A program made the position numbers and the translations under genes. From NCBI GenBank assembly GCA_032622095.1, contig CP136068.1, positions 60,906,025 to 60,970,024 of the forward strand: a DNA stretch of 64,000 nt, in the 5' to 3' direction. The stretch is from Siphonodentalium dalli. Lineage: Eukaryota; Mollusca; Scaphopoda; Gadilida; Siphonodentaliidae. Below are positions 1 through 9,816 of the stretch, piece after piece. The notes beneath the pieces are model-generated. The model saw only the letters and a list, made by a program, of their open reading frames with translations, was not told the DNA's origin and searched no databases. Each line of letters opens with the position of its first letter. The stretch's first letter is position 1.

Positions 1-1138
1 GCAATAGGCATCCAAATAAATGATGTACGGTATGTCATATTCTTGCAGGGATGTCGCCACTGTGTTGGGGGGGGGGGGGATTTACAGATTTGTTCAATGA
101 AATGTAATTTTTGAGCTCACATCTTCTCTAGACTGAATGGGTTCATATTTGGTGTAGATGTTCCCTAGGTGACTTACATTCATATTTGTTTAAATGAGGT
201 CACTCTATCAAATGGTTATGAAGGCAGGGCCATAACTCTTGCTCTCCATAGTAATCTTAAAAACTACCTCTTCTGCTGTACCATCAGGTTGAACGGGTTC
301 ATATTTGGTATGAACAGTCCTTGGGTGACCTGGAGTTCAGATTTTTTTTTCAAATGGGGTCATTGGTTTTAAATGGGGTCAACTTGTCAACTAGGGGTCA
401 AGCAAAGGAAAGTTTTCCTCTTAATATGCTTCCTTCACACAGACCATCAGGTCTATTTTATTGATATTTAGTATGAAGGGTTCTTTGGTATCTGGGATTC
501 AAATTTTTTCAGATGGGGTCACCAGATTAAATAGACTGGGACCAGGGACATAACTGTATGTCTCTATAGTAATACTTAAAAATGTCTTCTCAAGAGAGGT
601 TGGACTATTTAGCTTACATATAGTATGGAGGATCCTTTAGTGACTGGGATTCAGATTTGTTAACATGAGGTCAACCTGTCAAGAAATGACGGGGCTATGG
701 GGACTTCACTTAAAACATCTACCTTGGAACTACCTGACTGATTAATCTTGACATACATATGTTGTTTTCGGGTTCATGGATAATTGGGCTTCAAACATGT
801 CTAAATAGTTTATAAAACGGTGCTTGTGAGATTGGAAATTTCGAACAATTGAGAAAGTTTGAGACGTCAGTTGTGAAATTCTAACCTAAGACTTGGGAAT
901 CTGGAGCCCGGTCAGGAGGGGATATGTTGAGCTGGAGGGGGATCTGTAGTGTTCCATTGGTAATTTAAAGGTAGATATTCGCTGATCGACATGAAGCCTC
1001 TCTAGCCACATATCCTGTGTAGATCCGCTTCTTTTAAAGTGATTATGAAAAGTTCTGACTGTTATGGTCTCAAGAGTCCCAGTCTTATCAGTCTTTGCAG
1101 TCTGGTGAGCGACCCCACAGTCTTTGACTGTCTTGTTT
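1..1138 (+). repeat. Dispersed repeat, TAGCTC family, internal and 3' part
   Basis: No gene. The text is built of ~140-bp degenerate blocks, each with a phrase like TTCATATTTGGTGTAGATG, then GGTGACT, then a GAGGTCA or GGGGTCA step and GCCATAACTC. The same blocks recur at 33180-33265, 34326-34970, 38340-39050 and 40110-40990, where one copy starts with a TAGCTC hairpin (38229). Positions 600-1130 match 34330-34860 and 40440-40990 closely, including the G-rich stretch near 930-950. The first ~110 bases also match 21150-21260 and 24880-24990, which flank element E2. A G-run of 13 lies at 67-79. Short ORFs here are not coding. Confidence 0.75.
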
Positions 1139-1229
1139 TTTATATGGTCGGTTTCACCTCATCTTCAAACTATCTTGTATACATGTGCTTCTTATTTCCT
1201 TCCCCTTTTAAATTTTATTTCACAAGTAG

Positions 1230-1317
1230 CATAATCATGTACCCCGACGGTGGTTGGGTAAAACACATGCAGGCTCCTTCATTTGGGCTCTCCGCTGGTA
1301 CCCAGCTCCGTTTGGGT
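1230..1317 (+). other. Segment just upstream of the left direct repeat, with an ACCCA(8)TGGGT dyad
   Basis: This stretch resembles the reverse complement of 48726-48795, which lies between the tracked tyrosine-recombinase frame and the first direct repeat of the inner Ngaro-like element. Shared pieces include GGGCTCTCCGCTGG and GTACCCAGCT. Both loci contain an 18-bp dyad with 5-base arms ACCCA and TGGGT and an 8-base loop (1300-1317 and 48726-48743). The direct repeat begins inside the right arm. The match ties 1230-4066 to the same element family as 45072-51455, although no recombinase frame remains here. Confidence 0.6.
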
Positions 1318-1776
1318 AATTCGTCCAACGATAGCCCCTAACTCAGGAGCTAATCTGTGGAGTCTTAATCCAGAAATGATTCAAAGAACATCATTTCAGT
1401 GTTACGTAATAGTGCAAATTAAAATTGTAATTTCATTTAGCAAATTACAGTTTTAAGTTCATATTACCATATATAGAAGTTTGTACCAGCAACTGAGAGC
1501 CCCATTCTTTCCCCAAAAATATATTAATTGAATGAAAACAGCATATGCATAAATGTAGATATTCTGCGTTCAATGTATAATAATGTAATGTACTGTATGT
1601 TGCCAACTCGATCATTTATATTCAATAAATGTTTTTAGGCAAGAATATATTCGTTTGATACATAAGGCATGAACATGGGGCGGAAATGCATCCTGTCCTC
1701 TGGTTCTTCTGTTTGAAAATAAATGATGGCTTTTCATATTAATTTACAAGGTTCCATCTGAGGGGGAGATCATAAA
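1313..1776 (+). repeat. 464-bp direct repeat, copy 1 (candidate B1 of split direct repeats)
   Basis: Identical in length to 3603-4066 with an offset of exactly 2290 bases; by eye only one base differs (T at 1610, C at 3890, in a GTATG(T/C)TGCC context). It begins GGGTAATT and ends ATAAA. The 0.9-kb direct repeats of the inner Ngaro-like element begin GGGTGATT and also end ATAAA when read on that element's strand. An LTR reading is less likely: no TG...CA termini, and no primer binding site or coding region between the copies. Confidence 0.8.
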
Positions 1777-2479
1777 TGGGAGATAAATGCATCGCGATTT
1801 ATCAAACGATTATGATACTCCTCGAAGTCATTATTTAATACTCTACGATTGTCAGAGTCTGCATCGAAAATCATCAAAGGTCAAACTATGTTTACGCTCA
1901 TATGCAGATGAGCATCTAATTATACCGCGAGCGTACATAGAAAGACAGCAGTTGGTTCCACTAGATTTGCATAAGACGGTATCAAGATTCCCAGACTAGA
2001 GTAGTGCAAATACAGTAATTGAGAATAGACAGTTTCTACATCACCAACCAAGATATCTATAGAACTAATGAAATCACGGCACTCCGTAGTGACATCATGA
2101 AATATATATTAAGAACCAATCAAATCCTGATTCTAGCTTAATGATGTCATTACTTCATGAGCACTTTTACAAATATGGAATATCTCAGATTCTCTTTGTC
2201 TCAGAATTTATAGCATCAACAATCCATTCTTTCAACAATCTTAAACAACATTAAATTGCGCATAATTTATTACCCACCACCACCCCCTATCACCACCACA
2301 TAACTATTTACCCACCACCACCCCCAACCACCACCGTCAGTCGGTACCTTGAATGGGAGATTCTCAGTAAACTTGTATAATACATCTCGGATAGTGAAAT
2401 CATTTCACATTTCATGCCTCAGGAAATGCCACCAAATTTGCTTGTGGCTTTTCCTGGTCAAATTGCTAGATGCTCTCAA

Positions 2480-2640
2480 ACTGTAATATAGTTATTGTAT
2501 TATGTATATTTGTTCATGTAGCACACCATTTGTTCAAATATAATTATTGTATTATGTATATATGTATATGTAGCACACCATTTGTTCAAACATAGTTATC
2601 GTATTATGTATATTGGAATATGTAGCCCACCAGTTGACCT
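2480..2640 (+). repeat. 52-bp tandem repeat, about 3 copies
   Basis: GTTATTGTATTATGTATAT recurs at ~2491, 2543 and 2595, each followed by a TGTAGCACACCA or TGTAGCCCACCA phrase. The third copy is more diverged. Confidence 0.85.
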
Positions 2641-2805
2641 TGCAATGTCAATGTCTGAAGATACACATGTAGCAATACTGTCTCGCATATCATTTCACGT
2701 AACTATCCAAAACTACTTAACAGCTTCATCTCACATTAAATTAGCAAAGCTAATGCCTGAAGCAATCAAGGTATTCCTGCATTAGATTATTAGCTATAAA
2801 TATTA

Positions 2806-3600
2806 GAAGCTAACAACGTCTTCTTGCAATTAAATTAATGAGAGTAAATGCTCGAAGCTAACAGCGTCTTCTTGCATTAAAATAAAAACGCGTGAAGCTA
2901 ACAGCATCTTTGGCAACTGAATTATTAAATGTACATGCTCGAAGTTAACAGCGTCTTCTTGCAATTGAATTATTAAATGTAATGCCTGAAGCTAACAGCG
3001 TCTTCTTGCAATTGAATTATTAAATGTAATGCCTGAAGTTAACAGCGTCTTCTTGCAATTGAATTATTAAATGTACATGCTTGAAGTTAACAGCGTCTTC
3101 TTGCAATTGAATTATTAAATGTAATGCCTGAAGCTAACCGTCTTCTTGCATTGAATTATTAAATGTACATGCTTGAAGCTAACAGCGTCTTCTTGCAATA
3201 GACATAGTAATGTAATGCTTGAAGCTAACAGCGTCTTCTTGCAATTGAATTATCAAATGTAAAAGCTTGAAGTTAACAGCGTCTTCTTGCAATGCAAGGC
3301 TTAAATGTAAATGCTTGAAGCTAACAGCGTCTTCTAGCAACTGATTTATCAAAAGTACATGCTCGAAGCTAACAGCGTCTTCTTGCAATTGAATTATTAA
3401 ACTTAATGCTTGAAGTTAACAGCGTCTTCTGGCAATATAATTATTAAATGCACAGGCTTGAAGCTAACAGCGTCTTCTTGCAATTGAATTATTAAATGTA
3501 ATGCTCCAAGTTAACAGCGTCTTCTTGCAACTGAACTAGTAAATGTACACACTTGAAGCTAACAGCGTCTTCTTGCAATTGAAATAGTAAGTGTCATGCA
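2806..3600 (+). repeat. Minisatellite, 47-48 bp unit, about 17 copies
   Basis: Each unit contains GAAGCTAACAGCGTCTTCTT followed by GCAATTGAATTATTAAATG and a short variable tail (ATGCTT, ACATGCTC). Units vary by small substitutions and 1-2 base indels. The 69-aa minus-strand frame at 3179-3388 with a repeated QEDAVSFKH phrase simply reads through units that are 48 bases long, so it is not evidence of a protein. The last unit ends exactly where the second 464-bp repeat begins. Confidence 0.9.
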
Positions 3601-3602
3601 CG

Positions 3603-4066
3603 TGGGTAATTCGTCCAACGATAGCCCCTAACTCAGGAGCTAATCTGTGGAGTCTTAATCCAGAAATGATTCAAAGAACATCATTTCAGTGTTACGTAAT
3701 AGTGCAAATTAAAATTGTAATTTCATTTAGCAAATTACAGTTTTAAGTTCATATTACCATATATAGAAGTTTGTACCAGCAACTGAGAGCCCCATTCTTT
3801 CCCCAAAAATATATTAATTGAATGAAAACAGCATATGCATAAATGTAGATATTCTGCGTTCAATGTATAATAATGTAATGTACTGTATGCTGCCAACTCG
3901 ATCATTTATATTCAATAAATGTTTTTAGGCAAGAATATATTCGTTTGATACATAAGGCATGAACATGGGGCGGAAATGCATCCTGTCCTCTGGTTCTTCT
4001 GTTTGAAAATAAATGATGGCTTTTCATATTAATTTACAAGGTTCCATCTGAGGGGGAGATCATAAA
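3603..4066 (+). repeat. 464-bp direct repeat, copy 2 (candidate B2)
   Basis: Near-perfect copy of 1313-1776. After its ATAAA end the sequence switches to CCCAAATTACTC, unlike the sequence after copy 1, which places the outer boundary of the element at about 4066. Confidence 0.8.
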
Positions 4067-4395
4067 CCCAAATTACTCTCGAAAAAGTGGACATTTCTAG
4101 AAATAAGTTTTTCCACCCATATATTTTTATCAACACACATGCGCTAGATTTATACTGGGTAATGTAACCATCTGACATCAAATAAGTTATGTGATATCTC
4201 AGACCTGTCTAATAGTATGCAGGTTGACATTTCTCGTAATGGATGGATTCCAAGATGGTCGCAAAATTACTCAAGATGGCTTCCAAAATGGCAACCAAAT
4301 TTGTTTTTTTTAAAATGATTTGTCAAATATATTCCGAACATTATTCTCTGCTGTTCCGAAAAAGGTAGCATAGGTTGTAGCTCATTTGGCTATTA
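4067..4395 (+). repeat. Outer flank of the foldback repeat, left arm (partial)
   Basis: From about 4260 this matches 62035-62130 on the same strand and 19880-19960 on the opposite strand (phrases CTCAAGATGGCTTCCAAAATG and ATTCTCTGC, then AAAAGGTAGCA). The match resumes at 7059 after element E1, so E1 is an insertion in this flank. 4067-4259 has no counterpart that I can see in the other arms. Confidence 0.7.
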
Positions 4396-7058
4396 CCCTT
4401 ACATTTTCCAAGTGTGTTATAAGTGTCAAATAAGTGTTGCATAAGTGTAGGAAAATTTTTCTTCTAAGTGTGCACTTACAACCAAGTGTACAAGTCCAAC
4501 AGTGGCAGTAAGTGTAGTGCAAGTGTAACATAAGTGTACGTTCCAACTATGTAAATGAGGTGAGTGTCATATAAGTGTATGATTCTAAAGTGTGGTATAA
4601 GTGTATGTTGGCAAGTGTAATAGAACTGTATAATAATTGCAAGTGTTTTATAAGTGTAAGTTCTGAATGGGGTTGTAAGTGTATTGTAAGTGTACAATGG
4701 TGATTGTGATGCAAGTGTATTATATAAGTGTATAGTACATGTATTAGTAAAATAAGTGTATATCATAGATGGGCATGCACATATTAAATTTCACTTTCAA
4801 AGATGGCAATTGATGCATTAATCAAGGGAATCACATTCACAATGATTTAGACTGATAAAATAGTTTATTATTATATTAATAATGTTTTAATATATAAATC
4901 ATCTATCAATTAGGTTCCTTGGCTCAATAAATATATTTCATAAATCTGGTGCTGATATGCGAAGTTTGAATGAGCTGAAGTATCTTCAAGCTTGTCTCTT
5001 CCCGTTAGTCTTTACTCCACTTTTGTCATGATGTCCATGTCATATTCAGTACCATGTCCCATTTAAAGCATGCAGTGCCTGCTGTGGGATGTTTAGTTTA
5101 GCACGGAGAGTGAGAGAAATTTGCAAACGTTGGCATGACCGATTCCAGTTTTTTTTTGGCCAAAAAAGCTGTAAGTGAGTCATTTTTTTCTTCTGATGTC
5201 ACATTGTCTGAGATGATCCAAATTCCAATGTGCTCTGTGTGCCCAGTCTACCCCTCCACCAAAATTAGTTTTGTCCGGTATCACAAGCATTTGGACAAGA
5301 CGTCAAGATGATTGAAATTGAATCCGTGATCAGTCCTCCTGGCGAGTCTTGCCAACATTGTCATTGGGCAACAATGAAACATGCGAGAGATCAATCACTG
5401 AATCAGCTGGACGACAGCCATCACTCTCCGATTGAGAATTATCACTTGTAAATAAATGTATGTTGTATATCTGAATTTAGCGCACGTTTCCATCGGTTAT
5501 AATCTGTATGCATCCAGTGTGACTTTACTGTTGACATGATTTAATTTCTCAATGTCATCGTGTCATTGTAGGATCACTGGTCGAATTGGGAACAAACTTC
5601 GCCTATTTGCGTAATTATTTGCCGAATTCAGCCTCCTACCACCTGTTCTATCTCTAGTGTGTTTAGTTCCTTTCTTCTTTTTGCCAAATTGTTGAATTGT
5701 TTTGGCTTTTCTCGCCGTCATTTTCGTAAATGAAAGCTGTTGTCAAATAAAATGCAGATGAAATTTAAATTTGATTTCTTGACCGCCGAATTACCGGAAT
5801 GTGGTCTGCGCATGCGCATGTAGTCACGGTCACAGTCACTGTTAGCTTTTAGCCAATCGTATGCTCAGTTCTAGGATATCACTTGATTTAGACGGGTTTT
5901 CCCAATAAAATGATGACATCAGAGGACAATGTTTACACACAGCGAGATGGGATTTAATTCCCCATACACGAACACGTGGGCAGAAAGCCGCAAGCATTTC
6001 CTTTGGGAGATTTACAGTGGGTCGATAATCACACGTATATACAGTTAAACTTTGTTATTTTTGATACATTTTACGTTAAATTAAAAACAGATAGCAGGTA
6101 CATATACGTACTTCTCCGAGAATGTTAAAAACAATTTTTATCTGTTCATCATTATTTTATTGTCACGAAATTACGCTAACTATCGAAGTTTTGCTATAAA
6201 AAACCCAGATAAAAATAATTCTATTTGGGAGTATTGCACGTCAAAATTACGGGTTTAGAAACGATTTTTATTATACTTAATTCTGATCTGCGTCGTCAAA
6301 CTACTATCATACAACATTTCTATATTCGTAATGGACATTTTTGTTGTTGTTTTTTGAATGCAGGTGTGTTTGGAAACACAATCATTGAAGCTTTCATATA
6401 GTAATACGCCAATTTCAATATACGTGATAGCGACCAATTTTCATTGTTTCTATGACAAACATTTTGCAGTTAATAAATTGTAGATATACATACTCATATA
6501 TCTTTATTTTAGCACAAAAGATTCATAAAATTTATTACTATCGGAATATAAATAACAGAAAAACGAAATACCGTAATTTCAAAATTGAAAAAGTTCATAT
6601 TTAATATAAGACGGCAATTATATAGTACAAATGTGCGAGGCTCTGAGCAGTATTCCTGAACATATCCATATCAAAGTTTGATAAGTGTGGTATAAGTGTT
6701 GATAAATTTTTCCAAAGTTCCATAAGTGTACCTTTAAGTGTGGGGCAGTGTTCCCAAAACATTTAAAAAGTATAAGTATCATCAGTGTGTCATAAGTGTA
6801 GAGAGAACTTTTCAAAGTACCATAAGTGTAGCTGTAAGTGTGGGCAGCATGCCCAAAGATTTTCAAAGTCTCAAAAGTGTAGAGCAAGTGTACACTTATT
6901 ACAACACTTACACTACACTTACGAAATAAGTGTACATTTCGAAAAAAGTGAGTGTGGTACAAGTGTACTGAATTAAAAAAACAAAAGCTACAAGTGTACT
7001 ATAAGTGTATACCTGAACTACACTTACAATGAAAGTGTACACTTAGAAAATATAAGGG
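4396..7058 (+). mobile_element. TIR element E, copy 1 (2.66 kb, non-coding)
   Basis: The left end is CCCTTACATTTTCCAAGTGTG; the right end, reverse complemented, is CCCTTATATTTTCTAAGTGT, so the ends are inverted repeats. The element is flanked by TA on both sides (4394-4395 and 7059-7060). The uninterrupted sequence is seen at ~62125-62140 and, inverted, at 19840-19870. Both ends carry many irregularly spaced AAGTGTA or ATAAGTGTA motifs over 350-600 bp. Only short unconvincing frames occur inside, so it is non-autonomous. The superfamily is not clear: a TA duplication fits Tc1/mariner-like elements, but copy 2 is flanked by CA. Confidence 0.8.
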
Positions 7059-7344
7059 TAACCAAGTTATATAATTAACTGACACTAATTGTTCTATTCT
7101 GGTTGTCCCAGTACCTTCTGGGGATGACAAATTCATTTTAAAGATGCAGTAAGGAATTATGACAAATCGTCTTTTGTGTTATGGTCATATTTCTGAACGG
7201 AAATGGGCAAAACTTCGAAACAGAACTGAGAGGAACCATATTATGTGGCTACTCTTGTCCATTAGCTTCACAATTGATCAAATTAATGCATGATGTAAGT
7301 CAAAATGGCAGCCACGGTGTGACTGCATGTGAATATGTTTACAG
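7059..7344 (+). repeat. Foldback repeat flank, left arm, inner part
   Basis: Matches 62140-62330 directly and 19600-19850 inverted, with phrases such as GTTGTCCCAGT, ATGACAAATTCATTTTAAAG and GGAAATGGGC. It leads straight into the 42-bp satellite. Nothing coding. Confidence 0.75.
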
Positions 7345-9814
7345 GGAGTTATGGTATGACCATGAATGATGTGAATAGTTATACAAGGAGTGGCTATATG
7401 GTCATGGGTGGGGTGTCCATGAAATGCATATGTATACAAGGAGTGGTTGTATGGTCATGTGTGAAGTGAATAGGAATACAGAGAGTGGCTGCATGATAAT
7501 TAGAGTATCTACATGGTCATTGTTGTGTTGTTAATGTATATATGAAGTGACTAGATAGCCATATGTGTGGAATTTACAGGTGTATCTTGGGTGGCTATCT
7601 TATGGATGGATGATGTCTATACACGTGTTGGCTGTATGATCATGGGTTGGTGTATGGACAAATGGGGAGTGGTTGTTTGCGTATGGGTAATGTATATAGG
7701 TGTACATGGAATGAATGTACGGTCATGATTGCTGAAGTGTATATGCATACATGGAGTACATGTATAGCTGGGTAGTCATTGGTGGGCTTGTGGGTATATA
7801 GGAAGTGTCCTTGTGACCATGGGTGTATATGATATGTATATGCATATCTACTGTGTCTGTATTTTCATGGATGTGCGTAACAGTATACAGCGAGTCGATG
7901 GGTTGTCATTGGTGATGTGTATATGCAAGTCTGGAGTGTACAAATGGATGTATGCGCCGGGTATTGGTATATCTATTGATGAGGTATACTGTATGTGTAT
8001 ACATGCTTTGGTAATATGCGGGGTGAATATGTATATGTTGAGTGGCTATATGGCCATGGGTGTGGCGAAAGTTATACAATGAATGGGTAAATAGGTATAC
8101 AAGTAGTCATACATTCGGTGTGTGAGTATACAGCGAGTGTTTAAATTACCATTGGTGATGTGTATATGTAAGTCTGGAGTGTATGGATGGCCGTGTGATC
8201 AGGGTATTGGTATATATTGAAGGGCTCCATGGTCATTGGTGAGGTGTAGATGTATACCCGGAGAGACTATATGGCCATGAGTGGGATGTATATGAATATA
8301 TTGAGTGGCTATATGGTAATGGGTGTGGCCAATAGGTATACCAGGAGTGACTGTATGGCCAATGTTGATGTGATATGCGGGGTATTGGTATATCTAGGGT
8401 TGTATGGCGATTGGTGAGGTGTTTATGTATACCTAGAGTGACTATATATGAATGGGTGGGGTTTATATGTATGTCTTGAGTGGCTATATGTCCATATGTG
8501 TGGGCAATAGGTGTACAGGGAGCAACAATATGGCCAATGTCGGAGTGAATATGTATACAAGGAGTTACTGTATGACAACGAATGTGATGTGTGAGTACAC
8601 AGCTAGAGTCTGAATTGCCATGAGTGAGATGTACATTCAAGTCTGGCCTGTATGAATGGCCGTGTGCAGAGTATGGGGATATTTTGAAGGGCTGTATGGC
8701 CATTAGTGAGGTGTATATGTATATATGGAGTGACTATGGTTATGGTTGTAGTGTATATGTATATCTTGAGTGGCTATATGGCCATGGGTGTGCCAAATAA
8801 ATATACAGGGAGTGATTCTATGGCCACTGATGAGGCGAATATGTATACAAGAAGTGACTGTATGATCATTGATGTGGTGAACAAGTACACATGGAGTGAC
8901 AATATAGTCATGGTGATGTGTAGGGTTATACCTGTTGTGCCTGCATGACTGTATAGTCATGTGTGGATGTACGGGTACATATATATAAGGTGTGGCTGTA
9001 TGGTCATGCATGATATGTATATGTATAAAGCGAGTGGCTACATGGTCATTTGTGTGGTGTTCATGTATATATGGAGTGATTGCATGTTCATGTGTGGGTT
9101 GTACAGGTGTTCATTTGGGTGGCTATATGTCAACAGGATACAGTGTGGATGCAAAGATCATAGCCAGGGAGTTACTCTATGATCATATGTGAGGTGAATA
9201 GGTATACAGGGAGTTATTGTATGTCATGACTGATGTGAGTAGGTATACAATGAGTGACTATATGGTTATGAGTGGGTTGTCCATGGTAAGATGCATCTAG
9301 GTATACAGGGAGAGGTCATGGTCAGGTGTGAGGTCAATCAGTATGCATGGAGTGACTCTATGGTGTATGATTGTGTATATTCAGTACGGGTGCAACCGGT
9401 GTACCTGTATGGTCATTGGTGTGGTGTATGGATATAGCTACATGGTCATCTATGTGTTGATTATGTATATATGGAGTGACTGTAAGGTCATGTGTGGTAT
9501 GTGCATGTGTTGTCTGTATGATCATGGATGGGGTGTGTGGATAAATAGGGAGTGATTTTATGGTTACGGGTAATGTGTACAGGTATACATGGAATGACTG
9601 TACGGTCATGATTGAATATGAATACCTGGAGTAAGCTGGGTGGACATTATCGAGGGTGTGGGTATATAGGGAGTGTCCGTGTGGTAATGGTGGGATGTAT
9701 ATTGATATATCTCGTGGATGTATTATCATTTGTGGGTGTATAAGGCTTAGCTGTATTATCATGGATGGCGTGTATGATTGTGCAGTGAATTGCTGAATTG
9801 TCATGTGTGAGGTG
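7345..9814 (+). repeat. ~42-bp satellite array, left arm, segment 1
   Basis: Degenerate tandem repeat of about 42 bp. A typical unit has GAGTGGCTATATGGTCATG, then GTGTGGTGTATATGTATAC, then AGG. Positions that stay most constant are GAGTGACT/GAGTGGCT, ATGGYCAT and GTATAC. Roughly 58 units. Because the unit length is a multiple of three and low in stops, frames of 60-156 codons open on both strands (for example 8233-8703 minus), with Ser/His/Thr or Met/Tyr/Val-rich translations; these are artefacts of the repeat. Confidence 0.9.
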
Positions 9815-9816
9815 TA

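Larger units (their letters stand above)
1777..3602 (+). repeat. 1826-bp segment between the two 464-bp repeats (candidate A2)
   Basis: No coding region. It contains a CCACC-rich patch (2271-2334), about three copies of a 52-bp tandem unit (2480-2640), and a 47-48 bp minisatellite (2806-3600). Its length is within a base of the 1825-bp segment between the direct repeats of the inner element at 45 kb, which also carries a minisatellite of different sequence. Apart from these repeats the sequence is AT-rich and unremarkable. Confidence 0.6.

Noticed and set aside
2806-3600. CRISPR-like array (regular repeats of about 47 bp)
   Set aside because: The whole unit repeats with no unique spacers, and the surroundings are eukaryotic.
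1313-4066. LTR retrotransposon (464-bp direct repeats)
   Set aside because: No TG...CA ends, no coding region, no polypurine tract, and the boundary motifs match the direct repeats of the tyrosine-recombinase element instead.
8233-9804. Several overlapping frames of 60-156 codons on both strands, repeated at 12841-14412 and 62311-63973
   Set aside because: They follow a 42-bp satellite whose period is divisible by three; translations are low-complexity repeats, occur on both strands at once, and show no domain.
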